A stretch of DNA of 64,000 nt from NCBI GenBank assembly GCA_965205845.1, contig CBDBIG010000004.1, forward strand, positions 476,309 through 540,308, written 5' to 3'. The translations under genes were made by a program, and so were the position numbers. The stretch's first letter is position 1. Each line of letters begins with the position of its first letter. Source of the stretch: CBDBIG01 sp965205845 [NCBI: bacterium]. GTDB lineage: Bacteria; SAR324. This document shows positions 8,325 to 18,617 of the stretch, piece after piece. The notes beneath the pieces were generated by a model, which made no database searches, was not told where the DNA came from, and saw nothing but the letters and a program-made list of their open reading frames with translations.

Positions 8325-10931
8325 TTAGCCTGCAAGGCGTCTAAAAGCAAGGCGTCCATTTTCGTTCTTGCGGACCTCAACGGTATCCCCCGCTTTAAGG
8401 CTGTCATCAAGCATTTTATAGGCCAGCACATCTTGAATTTCTTGTTGAATCAAACGCTTTAAGGGGCGAGCACCAAAAAAGGGATCGTAGCCCATGTCGG
8501 AGAGATAATCTTCTGCACTTTGTTTTACAGAGAGATAAATTTTATGCTCTTTAAGGCGCAGGTGTAACTGCTGGGTTTGAAGGCGTACAATCTGGCGCAA
8601 AGCTTCTTTGGCCAGCGGTTTAAATACAATGACCTCATCAATCCGATTCAAAAATTCGGGGCGAAAATGCCCTCTTAAGGCGCGGTGCGTGCTGGTTACC
8701 ACCAACTCGTAACGAGGGTAAATCGCTTTGCCTTGCGGCTCTCCAAAGTCTTGCCCTAGGTTGGTGGTAAGAATAAGCAAGGTATTCGTAAAATTAACCG
8801 TGCGCCCTTGGCTGTTGGTTAGGCGTCCTTCGTCCATCACTTGCAACAGCAGGTTAAAGACATCGGGGTGCGCTTTTTCAATTTCATCAAAGAGCAACAC
8901 CGAATACGGCCGCCTGCGTACAGATTCCGTTAAAGTGCCCCCTTCCTCAAACCCCACATACCCCGGAGGTGCGCCAATCATGCGGGATACCGCATGTTTT
9001 TCCATATACTCCGACATATCCACCCGTACCATCGCTTTTTCATCATCAAATAAAAATGAGGCCAAGGCACGCGCCAGTTCGGTTTTGCCTACCCCTGTTG
9101 AACCCGCAAAAATAAAGCAACCAATGGGGCGGTTAGGGTCTTGCACCCCTGCGCGCGCACGTCGAATGGCATTGCTCACCGCGCCCAAAGCATCATCTTG
9201 CCCCACCACCCGCTTACGCAAATTGTTTTCCATGTTAATCAGTTTTTTGCGCTCTCCTGCCAGCATACGCTCGGTAGGAATACCCGTCCATTTGCTAATC
9301 ACGCGCGCAATGTCCGTCTCATCGACCGCCTCACGCAACATCCGTTGGCTGCCCACTCCCTCGAGCTGCTTTTGGACGAGGGCCAGTTTTTTGTTTAGTT
9401 CATCCAGCGCGCCATAACGCAAGCGCGAGGCCATTTCTAAGTTGCCATGGCGTTGGGCTTCTTGCTCTTCTTGACGGGTGCGCTCAATATCTTCGCGCAG
9501 TTTGCGTATTTGATAAATAATTTCGCGCTCTTTTTTCCAGCGGAGCTGCTTAGCTTCACTTATTTCTTTCATCTCAGCCAGTTGGCGTTCCAATTGTGTC
9601 AAGCGCTCTTTGCTTAAAGCATCTTCCTCTTTGCGCAAAGCAGCCACTTCAATCTCAAGTTCGATGGCCTTGCGATTAATTTGGTCAATTTCGATGGGCA
9701 GCGAATCCATCTCAATGCACAATTCGGCAGAGGCTTCATCAATCAGATCAATGGCTTTGTCGGGTAAAAAGCGGTCGGGCAAATAGCGCTCAGAGAGGCC
9801 CGCTGCAGCGATAATCGCAGCATCTTTAATCCGCACTCCATGATGCACCTCGTAGCGCTCCTTTAGGCCACGCAAAATGGCAATGGTGGAAGAAAGGTTA
9901 GGGGGTTGCACCAAAACTTGCTGAAAACGGCGTTCTAAGGCAGCATCTTTCTCGATGTTTTTTTTGTATTCTTGCAAGGTGGTTGCCCCCATGCAGCGCA
10001 AGCTGCCCCTTGCAAGGGCAGGCTTGAGCATATTTGAGGCATCCAGCGTACCCTCCGATGATCCTGCACCCACCAGGGCATGCAGTTCGTCAATAAACAA
10101 AATTACCTGCCCGCTTTGGTTTTCAATGGCGTCAATCAGCGACTTCATCCGATCTTCAAAGTCACCGCGAAACTTAGCTCCTGCCACCATTGAGCCCAAG
10201 TCGAGGGATAAAATGCGCTTGTTGCGCAAGGTTTCGGGTACATCGCCCGAGACAATGCGTTGGGCCAGCCCTTCGACAATGGCCGTTTTGCCCACCCCTG
10301 GTTCGCCAATAAGTACGGGGTTGTTTTTGCGGCGGCGGCTTAGCACTTGAATCACACGACGTACTTCTTCGTCGCGTCCAATGACGGGGTCAAGTTTTGA
10401 GGCCAGTGCTTGTTCCACCAAGTCGACACAAAATTTTTCCAAGGCCCCAAAGGAATCTTCTGCATTTTTTTCCAGTACGCGGCCTCCACCACGCAGGTCG
10501 CGCAAAATAGCCACGATGCCTTGGCGTGCCACCTTGCGGCTTTTAAGCATTTCACCCGCCGTGTAGCTCGTGTCTTGGCATAAAGCCATCAGCAGGTGCT
10601 CTGACCCTGTGTATTGATCGCGTAACAAAGACGCTTCGCGACCCGCACGGGTAAAAATACTTTGCAGTTTTTTGGAAACGTATGGCTGATTTCCACCACT
10701 GATCGTTTGCGGTTGGCGCTCCACGTGCTGATTGAGCTGCTCTTCCAGCAAGCCCACATCGGAGCCTAGTTTGTCGAGGATCGAGGGAACCATCCCTCCA
10801 ACTTGACGCAGCAGGGCAAGCAGCAAGTGTTCGGGATCTATTTTGGCACTTTTTTTATCTTGCGCCAGACCCTGGGCAGCCAAAATCGCTTCTTGCGCCT
10901 TGTTGGTAAACTGGCCAAGGGAAAGCCCCAT
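8325..10931 (-). CDS. clpB: ATP-dependent chaperone disaggregase ClpB
   Basis: Hsp100 protein that, with DnaK, pulls polypeptides out of aggregates after heat stress. 868 residues, the usual length. Order of parts: Clp N-domain repeats (residues 1-145), AAA1 with Walker A GEPGVGKT at 209-216, the coiled-coil middle domain (about 400-530, charged [19 protein letters not shown]), AAA2 with GSTGVGKT and the arginine-rich [24 protein letters not shown], and the D2-small domain ([18 protein letters not shown]). The start ATG at 10931 follows AAAGGAACG. I could not see a clear sigma-32 promoter upstream. The gene is alone, with about 400 bases of non-coding DNA before rpe. Confidence 0.97.
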   Translation of the reverse strand: MGLSLGQFTNKAQEAILAAQGLAQDKKSAKIDPEHLLLALLRQVGGMVPSILDKLGSDVGLLEEQLNQHVERQPQTISGGNQPYVSKKLQSIFTRAGREASLLRDQYTGSEHLLMALCQDTSYTAGEMLKSRKVARQGIVAILRDLRGGGRVLEKNAEDSFGALEKFCVDLVEQALASKLDPVIGRDEEVRRVIQVLSRRRKNNPVLIGEPGVGKTAIVEGLAQRIVSGDVPETLRNKRILSLDLGSMVAGAKFRGDFEDRMKSLIDAIENQSGQVILFIDELHALVGAGSSEGTLDASNMLKPALARGSLRCMGATTLQEYKKNIEKDAALERRFQQVLVQPPNLSSTIAILRGLKERYEVHHGVRIKDAAIIAAAGLSERYLPDRFLPDKAIDLIDEASAELCIEMDSLPIEIDQINRKAIELEIEVAALRKEEDALSKERLTQLERQLAEMKEISEAKQLRWKKEREIIYQIRKLREDIERTRQEEQEAQRHGNLEMASRLRYGALDELNKKLALVQKQLEGVGSQRMLREAVDETDIARVISKWTGIPTERMLAGERKKLINMENNLRKRVVGQDDALGAVSNAIRRARAGVQDPNRPIGCFIFAGSTGVGKTELARALASFLFDDEKAMVRVDMSEYMEKHAVSRMIGAPPGYVGFEEGGTLTESVRRRPYSVLLFDEIEKAHPDVFNLLLQVMDEGRLTNSQGRTVNFTNTLLILTTNLGQDFGEPQGKAIYPRYELVVTSTHRALRGHFRPEFLNRIDEVIVFKPLAKEALRQIVRLQTQQLHLRLKEHKIYLSVKQSAEDYLSDMGYDPFFGARPLKRLIQQEIQDVLAYKMLDDSLKAGDTVEVRKNENGRLAFRRLAG

Positions 10932-11072
10932 GTGCGTATCGTTCCTTTATTTTCGCGAAGATCATCCTATGGTTTGCCGATAACCACGGGTCGATAACGC
11001 TCTCGGGAGCCTTGGCCTTCCTTAGCTAAAGGGTCCTTCACTGCATGGGTTAAGGAGGGGAAGGCGGGCACG

Positions 11073-11280
11073 TTTTTTTGTTAAAACCCTTGCTGTTTGT
11101 TATCAGTGCTCAAAACCAACGGTGGATAGGTGCCTTAAAAAAGCACGTCAAAAACCGCAGCAGGAGAAGGCGGCTGTGTGTGTTTTAAAAAGCCCTTGCT
11201 GCTATCAGTGCTTAAAACCAACGGTGGGTGGGTGGCTTAAAAAAGCACGTCAAAAACCCGTAGCAGCGGCGATGCTAAAC
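11073..11280. repeat. Imperfect tandem duplication, period about 102 bp
   Basis: TATCAGTGCT(C/T)AAAACCAACGGTGG starts at 11101 and again at 11203. Both are preceded by an AAAAxCCCTTGCTG stretch and followed by GCCTTAAAAAAGCACGTCAAAAACC or a variant. The copies differ at several positions, so this duplication is older than the perfect ones in the window. It lies in the non-coding gap 10932-11342 between clpB and rpe, where no gene is supported. Confidence 0.8.
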
Positions 11281-11342
11281 GCGTCTGGTTCTTTCGTGGT
11301 GTTTGTAACCCATCCGCGCTTAGAATAGCATACTTTTACCCC

Positions 11343-12038
11343 TTAAGCGCTACCAAATGCACGGTTGGCAGCGTGGCGCAACGCTCGAACCGCTTGGTGA
11401 TAGGGGGGTTGATTAAAGATTGCGCTACCCGCCACGAAAACATTCGCCCCTGCAATGGCAGCGTCTCCAATGGTTTGGGGGGTAATGCCGCCATCAACCT
11501 GGATCCACGGCGACACCTTGTGCTGCGCCATCATGCGCCTAAGTTCCACAATTTTGCGCGTGGTAAGGGGCAGGTAGTGCTGCCCGCCAAACCCTGGATT
11601 CACCGACATTAGCAAAACCAAGTCAACCTCGGGCAGCACATATTCTAAGGTTTGTACAGGGGTCCCGGGGTTGAGTGCCACCCCTACGTGCATACCCGCT
11701 TCACGAATGCGCCCTAGGCTACGGTGCAGGTGCAAGGAGGATTCGGCATGCACAGTTAGGCGCTGTACTCCTGCCGCGGCAAAGGCATCAATCCATGCAT
11801 CGGGCTCACTCACCATCAGGTGTGCATCCCATTCAAGGCCTGAAGGTTTGCCTAGTTTGGCCACCAAAGGCGGACCAAAACTGAGGTTGGGGACAAAATG
11901 CCCATCCATAATATCCAAATGCAGCCAGTCGGCACCCGCCTCGGCTACCATGGCGATCTCTTCATTCAAGCGACCAAAATCGGCAGACAATAGCGAGGGA
12001 GCGATGGTAATGGGAGCCGTGGTAATAGGGGCTGACAT
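11343..12038 (-). CDS. rpe: Ribulose-phosphate 3-epimerase
   Basis: Interconverts ribulose-5-phosphate and xylulose-5-phosphate in the pentose phosphate and Calvin pathways. TIM barrel of about 231 residues. Family signatures are present: IAPSLLSADFG at the N-terminus, LHLDIMDGHFVPN with the metal-binding His and Asp, HLMV, MSVNPGFGGQ near the middle, and VDGGI with GANVFVAGSAIF at the C-terminal phosphate site. A TTG two codons upstream also opens the frame, but ATG 12038 fits the family better. It lies about 310 bases downstream of transketolase on the same strand, a functional pairing. The gap 12039-12347 shows no gene. Confidence 0.95.
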   Translation of the reverse strand: MSAPITTAPITIAPSLLSADFGRLNEEIAMVAEAGADWLHLDIMDGHFVPNLSFGPPLVAKLGKPSGLEWDAHLMVSEPDAWIDAFAAAGVQRLTVHAESSLHLHRSLGRIREAGMHVGVALNPGTPVQTLEYVLPEVDLVLLMSVNPGFGGQHYLPLTTRKIVELRRMMAQHKVSPWIQVDGGITPQTIGDAAIAGANVFVAGSAIFNQPPYHQAVRALRHAANRAFGSA

Positions 12039-12347
12039 AAGCAAACGCAGGCCTTGTTTTCAAAAAAAGGGAAGGGTGTCTGTATTTTTTACTAAAAACT
12101 TACAAAAAAACCCGCCAAATATTCTTCCATCTGCCCATTTTTTAAGAAGGCACAGCCACCCGTTTCACCATGGCGCACGCTCGGCTCTTCCTCTGACAAA
12201 CAACCCGTTTGCCCACCACAAAAGCTCCGAATGCTTACCTTAAACAATGGAAAAAGTTACTTTCAAGCGTGCAACACTACGCCACCCAAGCGCAACCATA
12301 ACCATTCGAACCTCGCTCAAACCCCGTTTGAAGCATCCACCCCGCCG

Positions 12348-14360
12348 CTAACCTAGCAGGCTTTCCACCGCCTTGACCACAGCACCAGGGGTAAAGCCAA
12401 ACTGCTCAAATAATTCCCCTGCGGGTGCGCTCCCTCCATAGCTTTGCATGCCAATCATGCACCCTTTTTCACCCACAAAGGGTTCCCAGCCCTGCATCAC
12501 CCCGGCCTCAATGGCCACCCTAGCCTTTGCGTGTGGGGCCAGTACTTCCCTTTGATAGGCCTTGGTTTGGGCAAAAAAGCGTTCATGACAAGGCACGCTT
12601 ACCACCCGCGTACCTATACCTTGTTCTAGCAGCAAACTGCGTGCCTGTAGAGCCAATGCCACCTCGCTTCCCGTGGCATAGAGCACCGCGCTCAAGGGCA
12701 TATCGGGGGGGGAATCCTCAAGCACATAGCCTCCGCGCTCGACACCACCATGGCCTGTATGGTTTTGATTGGGCAAGGCTTGCCTGCTAAGCACCAACGC
12801 GGAGGGCGTACTTTTTGAACCAAGTGCGCAGCACCAGCATTCGGCCGTTTCACAGGCATCTGCGGGGCGAAACACATGCAAGTTAGGGATGGCACGCAAA
12901 CTAGCCAAATGCTCAATGGGTTGATGGGTGGGGCCATCTTCGCCCAAGCCAATGCTATCGTGGGTAAACACGTAAATTACAGGCAAACCCATCAATGCCG
13001 CCAAACGGATAGCGGGCCGCATGTAGTCCGAAAATGCCATAAACGTACCTCCATAAGGCACACAGCCACCATGCAAAGCCAATCCGTTCATAATGGCGCC
13101 CATGGCATGTTCGCGGACGCCATAGCGAATGTAGTTGCCTCCGGGGTTTTGAGGAGACATATCTTGCATATCAGGGGGGCGTGTTTGGTTAGACTCGCTT
13201 AAATCGGCAGATCCCCCCACCAGCTGCGGGCAATGTGGGCTTAAAGTGGACAGCACCAAGCCCGAGCTGGCCCGCGTGGCCATAGGCTTAGGGGCATTTT
13301 CTTTCCATTTGCTCAGCAGTACTTCTAAGGGGGGGATCCAATTGCGCGGCACCTGGTTTTGGATACATTGTTGTAGGTCCTTGCCTTGTTGAGGGTATGC
13401 CGTGGCGTAATTTTGTACCTGCGAAAGCCATTCTTGCTCTCGTTGGGCACCCCGTTTCCCTGCTTGGCGCCAAAAATCGCCCAGTTCTTGGGGGATGTAA
13501 AAGGGCTCATGAGGCCACTCAAGCTGCTTGCGCGCAGCAGCAATTTCTTTCGCACCCAAAGGAGCACCATGTACTGCGGCGCTATCTTGCTTATTGGGTG
13601 CGCCGTAGCCAATGGTGGTCCGACAACGAATGAGGCTGGGCTGCTTGGTGTGTGCCTTTGCTTGCTGCAATGCCTGCAATACTTCTGCTTGATTATGCCC
13701 ATCCACCTGTAACACTTGCCAGTCATAGGCTTCAAAGCGCTTGGTCATGTCCTCGCTACAACTTAAGTTGGTAGGCCCATCAATGCTAATGCGGTTGTCA
13801 TCCAATAACAGCACCAATTTCCCTAGCCCCAAGTGCCCTGCCAAACTACATGCTTCGTGGCTAATGCCTTCCATAAGGCAGCCATCCCCTAAAAAAGCAT
13901 AGGTGTGGTGCCCAATCATTTTAAAATGAGGGCGATTAAAACGCGCCGCCATGTGTTGTTCGGCAATGGCCATCCCCACCGCATTGGCAATGCCTTGCCC
14001 GAGGGGACCTGTCGTCACTTCAACCCCTTGGGTGATGCCATATTCAGGGTGCCCAGGGGTTTTGGATCCCCTTTGGCGAAACTGGCGCAGGTCTTCCAGC
14101 GAAAGGTCAAAACCGGTTAAATGCAATAGTGAGTAAAGCAGCATGGAGCCATGCCCATTAGAAAGCACAAAGCGATCGCGGTTAAGCCATGCGGGATTTT
14201 TGGGGGTAAAACAAAGTTCGTTGGCCCATAACGCCACTGCAATGTCGGCCATGCCCATGGGCATACCAGGGTGCCCAGAATTGGCTTGTTGCACAGCATC
14301 CATCGCCAATATACGCAACGCGTTTGCTGCTTGTTTACTTAGCCGATAAGGCTGCGACAT
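12348..14360 (-). CDS. tkt: Transketolase
   Basis: Thiamine-diphosphate enzyme moving two-carbon units between sugar phosphates. 670 residues, normal length. The N-terminal TPP domain contains GHPGMPMGMADI, and GDGCLMEGISHEA with a later Asn for metal binding. The pyrimidine-binding domain has GVREHAMGAIMNG and FTHDSIGLGEDGPTHQPIEHL. The C-terminal domain closes with QSYGGSAPAGELFEQFGFT. The start ATG at 14360 has GGGAGG in the preceding bases. Together with rpe downstream it forms a small pentose-phosphate cluster. No RuBisCO or phosphoribulokinase is visible here, so a Calvin-cycle role cannot be claimed. Confidence 0.96.
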   Translation of the reverse strand: MSQPYRLSKQAANALRILAMDAVQQANSGHPGMPMGMADIAVALWANELCFTPKNPAWLNRDRFVLSNGHGSMLLYSLLHLTGFDLSLEDLRQFRQRGSKTPGHPEYGITQGVEVTTGPLGQGIANAVGMAIAEQHMAARFNRPHFKMIGHHTYAFLGDGCLMEGISHEACSLAGHLGLGKLVLLLDDNRISIDGPTNLSCSEDMTKRFEAYDWQVLQVDGHNQAEVLQALQQAKAHTKQPSLIRCRTTIGYGAPNKQDSAAVHGAPLGAKEIAAARKQLEWPHEPFYIPQELGDFWRQAGKRGAQREQEWLSQVQNYATAYPQQGKDLQQCIQNQVPRNWIPPLEVLLSKWKENAPKPMATRASSGLVLSTLSPHCPQLVGGSADLSESNQTRPPDMQDMSPQNPGGNYIRYGVREHAMGAIMNGLALHGGCVPYGGTFMAFSDYMRPAIRLAALMGLPVIYVFTHDSIGLGEDGPTHQPIEHLASLRAIPNLHVFRPADACETAECWCCALGSKSTPSALVLSRQALPNQNHTGHGGVERGGYVLEDSPPDMPLSAVLYATGSEVALALQARSLLLEQGIGTRVVSVPCHERFFAQTKAYQREVLAPHAKARVAIEAGVMQGWEPFVGEKGCMIGMQSYGGSAPAGELFEQFGFTPGAVVKAVESLLG

Positions 14361-14690
14361 GAAAAAAAACCTCCCTCTTGAATAAGATCGCCCTACAAAT
14401 TACCGGCCCGTGGTTTTTGCGAAACCAACCTTTAACACAACATCCCGCTTTTAAAAACACCCCCCCTCGCCATGCTTTTACTATCATCAGCTTTGCTTCT
14501 TTTTGTAAACAAGCAACAGCAATCGGTTTTAGTGCTTGCAGACCCAAAAAGGATTGTGCTAGGCTCGATTTGAATTAAATTTATATAGATTTTATATTGT
14601 AATTAAACAAAACTGTGAGTGAACAAAAAATGTCTAAAACCATATAAAAACGCTTTTATCGGGGGAGGCCGCCATCATCCTTCCACAATA

Positions 14691-14938
14691 GGGCAGTAGG
14701 GCAGTAGGGCAGTAGGGCAGTAGGGCAGTAGGGCAGTAGGGCAGTAGGGCAGTAGGGCAGTAGGGCAGTAGGGCAGTAGGGCAGTAGGGCAGTAGGGCAG
14801 TAGGGCAGTAGGGCAGTAGGGCAGTAGGGCAGTAGGGCAGTAGGGCAGTAGGGCAGTAGGGCAGTAGGGCAGTAGGGCAGTAGGGCAGTAGGGCAGTAGG
14901 GCAGTAGGGCAGTAGGGCAGTAGGGTGGTAGGGGCAGT
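14691..14938. repeat. 8-bp satellite GGGCAGTA, about 29 units
   Basis: An uninterrupted run of GGGCAGTA covers 14691-14923 (233 bases, about 29 units) and ends in one degenerate unit. Because 8 is not a multiple of 3, all frames stay open on the minus strand and encode meaningless PYCPTALL repeats. The array ends about 90 bases upstream of the ribbon-helix-helix gene. The remaining gap 14361-14690 upstream of tkt is AT-rich with no gene. Confidence 0.97.
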
Positions 14939-15023
14939 AAGATCGATTGATAATCTATTTTTACCCTGCTGTAACGCGAAAACACATTTTTTAAAACTTT
15001 CACATCTGAAGAAGCGAACTCCT

Positions 15024-15314
15024 ATGAATACCATGCTCAAAAATTCAAACGCTCGAACACACATGCAGCAAGGTCCTCACAAAGAAACTTTTGAGGACCA
15101 AACCCAAAGCGGCAATCAACGTAAAAAAGTGCGTACTTTTTCAGCAACCAATCAAGAGGTACAAATGCTCGATGCCCTGGCGGCTTATCATGGTTTTTCG
15201 AAGAGCGCCATGATTACCAGTTTGGTGAAAAAAGAGTTTTGGCGGGTTTTTCCCTCGGGCACCCAAGGGATACAAGCCAACCAAGATGCATGGATTCGCA
15301 GCCAACGCACATAA
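15024..15314 (+). CDS. Ribbon-helix-helix (CopG/Arc-type) DNA-binding protein
   Basis: Small predicted regulator of 96 residues. The C-terminal half has the RHH pattern: a beta strand KKVRTFSAT, helix NQEVQMLDALAAYHG, then FSKSAMITSLVKKEFW, where GFSKSAMI is the usual turn into helix 2. The first 35 residues are polar and probably disordered. The frame is open from 14925, but GAAGCGAACTCCT precedes the ATG at 15024 and the upstream residues do not look like protein. There is no toxin or plasmid partner next to it. nadA follows 140 bases later on the same strand. Its position directly after the 8-bp satellite makes its promoter spacing open to length variation. Confidence 0.65.
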   Translation: MNTMLKNSNARTHMQQGPHKETFEDQTQSGNQRKKVRTFSATNQEVQMLDALAAYHGFSKSAMITSLVKKEFWRVFPSGTQGIQANQDAWIRSQRT

Positions 15315-15456
15315 CGCCTGCGCTGTTTGCACACTGTAAAAAAAAAAACGTAAATTCCCCAACGTGAACACTGTTCGCAGACGTTGTCTGTAATCCTTTT
15401 GGATTTTATCATTACACCTTGTTATTGCTGGTTTTTTTGTAAGAAAGTGCGAACTG

Positions 15457-16491
15457 ATGGAAAGGTCTCCTGTGAACAAAACGCTTGGCAGTACATTTAA
15501 CGCCGTTTCAGCCATGCAATCTGCCGAGTTACACCCCTCTCGTGGCAGTCAACCTCGTTTTGCGGCGATCCAAGCGGAGATTCGGAGCATGGCAGCCAAG
15601 AAAAACGCGGTCCTTTTGGCACATAACTACCAGTGCCCCGAAGTGCAAGATGTGGCCGATTTTTGCGGTGATTCCCTTGGCTTGTCACTCAAAGCTCAGG
15701 AACTCGATGCTGAGCGCATCATTTTTTGCGGGGTGCATTTTATGGCCGAATCGGCCAAAGTGCTCAGCCCTAACAAGCGGGTATTTTTGCCCCATATCGC
15801 AGCAGGGTGCTCCTTAGCCGATAGCATTACCCCCGAATCCTTGGAAGATTGGCTCACGCGCTACCCTGATCACAAGGTGGTAACCTACGTCAATTCGACC
15901 GCAGAAGTAAAAGCCATGAGTGACATTTGCTGTACCTCGGCCAATGCGGTTTCGGTGGTGCGCAGCTTAGGCAGCCAAGCCAAGGTGCTGTTTACCCCCG
16001 ATCGTAATTTAGGGAACTGGGTGGCAAAAAAACTCCCCCAAATGCAAATTACCGTGTACGACGGAGCCTGCCCAACCCATGATGTGCTGCGTGGTGCCAA
16101 CGTAAAAAAAATGCGTCAACAATACCCCCAATCGATTGTGATTGCACACCCCGAATGCCGTGAAGATGTGTTGGCCCTGGCCGATGAGGTATGCTCAACC
16201 TCAGCCATGATCGCGCGCGTGGCACACTACCCAAAAGCCGATACCTTTATCGTGGCCACCGAAAATGGGATGCTGCATCAACTCCAAAAAACCTACCCCA
16301 ACAAACGCTTTACATTAGCCGATGGCTGCATTGGTTGCCGCCTCCACTGCCCTTACATGAAGATAACCTCCTTAGAAGATGTGAGGCGCTCCTTGGAAGA
16401 GGAGGTGTTTGAGATTGAACTTGAAGAAGACGTAGCCCATGGTGCGCGCCAAGCCCTTGAACGCATGTTGGCTGTACCCAGGGACAATTAG
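15457..16491 (+). CDS. nadA: Quinolinate synthase
   Basis: Condenses iminoaspartate with dihydroxyacetone phosphate to quinolinate in NAD synthesis, using a 4Fe-4S cluster. 344 residues. Signatures seen: HNYQCPEVQDVADFCGDSL near residue 52, HFMAESAKVL with the preceding FCG, the central YVNSTAEVKA and CCTSANAV, and HPECREDV. The C-terminal LADGCIGCRLHCPYM holds the CxxC-like cysteines of the family. The start may instead be the GTG five codons further on, which follows GGAAAGG. It is followed by nadC, and no nadB is present in this window. Confidence 0.96.
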   Translation: MERSPVNKTLGSTFNAVSAMQSAELHPSRGSQPRFAAIQAEIRSMAAKKNAVLLAHNYQCPEVQDVADFCGDSLGLSLKAQELDAERIIFCGVHFMAESAKVLSPNKRVFLPHIAAGCSLADSITPESLEDWLTRYPDHKVVTYVNSTAEVKAMSDICCTSANAVSVVRSLGSQAKVLFTPDRNLGNWVAKKLPQMQITVYDGACPTHDVLRGANVKKMRQQYPQSIVIAHPECREDVLALADEVCSTSAMIARVAHYPKADTFIVATENGMLHQLQKTYPNKRFTLADGCIGCRLHCPYMKITSLEDVRRSLEEEVFEIELEEDVAHGARQALERMLAVPRDN

Positions 16492-16626
16492 CGCGTTTTT
16501 GTAATGCAAAAAACGGTCAGCCCTGCTGGGCAACCTCGTGCTTAAAACCGCATTTTTTTAGCCATTTTTGCTGACTGGGTGCTTTTAGCACCCTGGTACC
16601 AACCGTGTTTAGCGCACACCCTAGCG

Positions 16627-17487
16627 ATGCCTTTTTTAAATTTGCAAGCCATGCAGCACATGGTCCAGGCCGCCTTGACCGAAGATGCCCCGTGGGGTGA
16701 TGTGACCTCGAATGCCGTGCTCCCTGCCGAGGCACAAACCCGTTTGGCAATTCGCTTTAAGTCGAATGGCGTGGTGTGTGGCTTAGCCCTTGCCCAGCAA
16801 GCTTTTATGCTGCTCGAGCCTCATGCGCACTGGTCGCCTTTATCCCAAGATGGTCAAACCTTACAGCAAGGGGAGATTGCCGCCAAAATTACGGGAAGCG
16901 CATTGGCTTTGCTGCAAGCGGAACGCGTTGCACTCAATTTTTTGCAGCACTTAAGCGGCATCGCTACCCTGACCGCACACATGGTAAAGCAAGCACGCCA
17001 GGGCAATGCCAAGGTACAAGTTCTCGATACGCGCAAAACCACCCCAGGTTGGCGCCATCTTGAAAAATATGCAGTACATATCGGGGGTGGGATCAACCAT
17101 CGTCAGGGGTTATCCGATGGCGTGTTAATTAAGGACAACCACCTGGCCGTTCTCCAAAAAGAGGGGATCGATTTGATCGAAGCCATTGCCCGTGCCCGCA
17201 AGCACATTCCTCATGGGTATAAAATACAAGTGGAAGTCGACACACTGGCCCAACTTAAAACCGCCATTGCGGCTGGGGCGGATTCTATTTTGCTGGACAA
17301 CATGAACCCCGAGCAACTGCAAAAGGCGGTAGACTTTGCCCAAGGTAAGGTATTGCTCGAGGCTTCGGGGGGGATAACTGCCGATAACATTCGCAGCATT
17401 GCTCAAAGTGGTGTCGACTATATCTCTGTTGGTGCCTTAACCCATTCTGCACCTGCTTTAGACATTGGTTTGGATTTTATGCCTTAA
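16627..17487 (+). CDS. nadC: Nicotinate-nucleotide diphosphorylase (carboxylating)
   Basis: Quinolinate phosphoribosyltransferase: converts quinolinate and PRPP to nicotinate mononucleotide, the step after NadA. From ATG 16627 it is 286 residues. Motifs: EDAPWGDVTS near residue 20, AERVALNFLQHLSGIAT in the middle, DTRKTTPGWRHLEKYAV, and GGGINHRQGLSDGVLIKDNH. The C-terminal barrel has SILLDNM, EASGGI and ISVGALTHS. The frame is open from 16579, but the first 16 codons look non-coding. It lies 135 bases after nadA on the same strand, a common NAD-synthesis pair. Confidence 0.95.
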   Translation: MPFLNLQAMQHMVQAALTEDAPWGDVTSNAVLPAEAQTRLAIRFKSNGVVCGLALAQQAFMLLEPHAHWSPLSQDGQTLQQGEIAAKITGSALALLQAERVALNFLQHLSGIATLTAHMVKQARQGNAKVQVLDTRKTTPGWRHLEKYAVHIGGGINHRQGLSDGVLIKDNHLAVLQKEGIDLIEAIARARKHIPHGYKIQVEVDTLAQLKTAIAAGADSILLDNMNPEQLQKAVDFAQGKVLLEASGGITADNIRSIAQSGVDYISVGALTHSAPALDIGLDFMP

Positions 17488-17512
17488 AAGAGGAGATTGC
17501 AGCCACACGACC

Positions 17513-17538
17513 AACTTCCCTAACCACGGGAGTTTTTT
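17513..17538 (+). terminator. Probable intrinsic terminator after nadC
   Basis: AACT(T)CCC, a seven-base loop and GGGAGTT followed by a run of six T residues, 26 bases past the nadC stop. The stem is short with one bulge, so efficiency is uncertain. The remaining sequence up to 17810 contains no gene. Confidence 0.5.
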
Positions 17539-17810
17539 AAGTGTTCATTTTGCGCACGTTTTACGCCTGTTTATAGATCAACACAAAAAAGATGGCTGGT
17601 CGTTCAGGAATCATTAAGTGTGACACGGGTAAAGTACTTCTAAAGAGGTATAAGTATGCTGTGCTTCGTGTTTGATCGGCACAGTGCCCATGCGCACGTG
17701 CATCGCCAAATGGTACTTATCTGCACGCTGCGCCGACACAACATACCTCTGTTGAAAACGCTTTGCTATTGCAAGCGTAACTATTTTACCTAAAAACAGG
17801 AGAGTTTTGG

Positions 17811-18398
17811 ATGAAAGATAAGAAAAAAATAGGTCTGTATGTTCTGGCCACAATGGGCGGCTTTGCTACCCTTGTTATTATTGTAGGTCTTGTGATGTTC
17901 TCGGTGCATTTTTTTAACCACGGACGCCATCATAGCCGTTATCATGAATATGGTGCAATGAAACACGGTGCAATGAAACACGGTGCAATGAAACACGGTG
18001 CAATGAGACGCGGTGCCAAGATTGATGTCTTAGGACTGGTAGCATCGTGCTCAACCAATTCTAAGATAAAGGCACTTGCCTCGAAGAGGCACGCAGGCAT
18101 GGCCCATCGCCTTGAGTTTAACGCCCAACAAAGAGAAGCGCATGATGCCTTTGGGAAAAAACTGGAAAGCGCCGTTCAAGATGCCAAACTGTGCGAAAAT
18201 TTGAGCGTTAGCCGTGCCAGCAAAGCCACACCGCAATGGCTATTGCAAAGGGGGAAAACGATGCGCGTGATGGGCGAACTGTACATCAACCTGGCCGAGG
18301 ATTTTGAGCAGTTCTACCAACAACTCGATGCAAAGCAGCAAACCAAGCTGGATCGGATGATGCGCAAAGCCACTGGCAGACCGAGGAAGCACTCATGA
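17811..18398 (+). CDS. Membrane-anchored Spy/CpxP-like (LTXXQ) protein
   Basis: 195-residue envelope protein. A short basic N-terminus is followed by one hydrophobic segment (about residues 8-30) and a periplasmic part. A His-rich stretch (HHSRYHEYG) leads into three MKHGA repeats plus one variant (MRRGA). The rest is helical, with two LTxxQ-like turns, FNAQQREAHDAF and LDAKQQTKLDRMM, spaced as in Spy/CpxP chaperones. This suggests an envelope-stress chaperone or metal-responsive protein, possibly binding metal through the His/Met-rich linker. The ribosome site AACAGGAGAG lies seven bases before the ATG. It stands alone between nadC and the aminotransferase. Confidence 0.6.
   Translation: MKDKKKIGLYVLATMGGFATLVIIVGLVMFSVHFFNHGRHHSRYHEYGAMKHGAMKHGAMKHGAMRRGAKIDVLGLVASCSTNSKIKALASKRHAGMAHRLEFNAQQREAHDAFGKKLESAVQDAKLCENLSVSRASKATPQWLLQRGKTMRVMGELYINLAEDFEQFYQQLDAKQQTKLDRMMRKATGRPRKHS
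17953..18008 (+). repeat. In-frame 15-bp repeats coding MKHGA
   Basis: GGTGCAATGAAACAC occurs three times in a row, followed by a fourth degenerate unit ending in GAGACGC, inside the LTXXQ-like gene. The unit is a multiple of three, so copy-number change would alter the linker length without a frameshift. Confidence 0.85.
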
Positions 18399-18617
18399 TG
18401 ATAGGCCGTTAAAAACCGTGCGGACGATGGCTTTAAACGAACGCCTTTACAATGGAGGTGTTTTTTAAAGCCATTTTCTTTTTCCCAAAAATTTACGCTA
18501 CACTGCCCAGCAGCGTATTTTTGGACCGCCATTTTGGATGGCACGTTGTTAAACACGCTTTTTCTTTTGATAGCACCGCTCATGTTTAACCTTCAAAAAA
18601 ATGATTGGCCAAAAACC

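Noticed and set aside
14691-14938. CRISPR array
   Set aside because: Units are contiguous 8-mers without spacers and no cas genes are nearby.
14656-15003. Open frames in the 8-bp satellite (LPYCPTA repeats)
   Set aside because: The coding appearance is only due to the repeat not containing stops; no ribosome site or homology.
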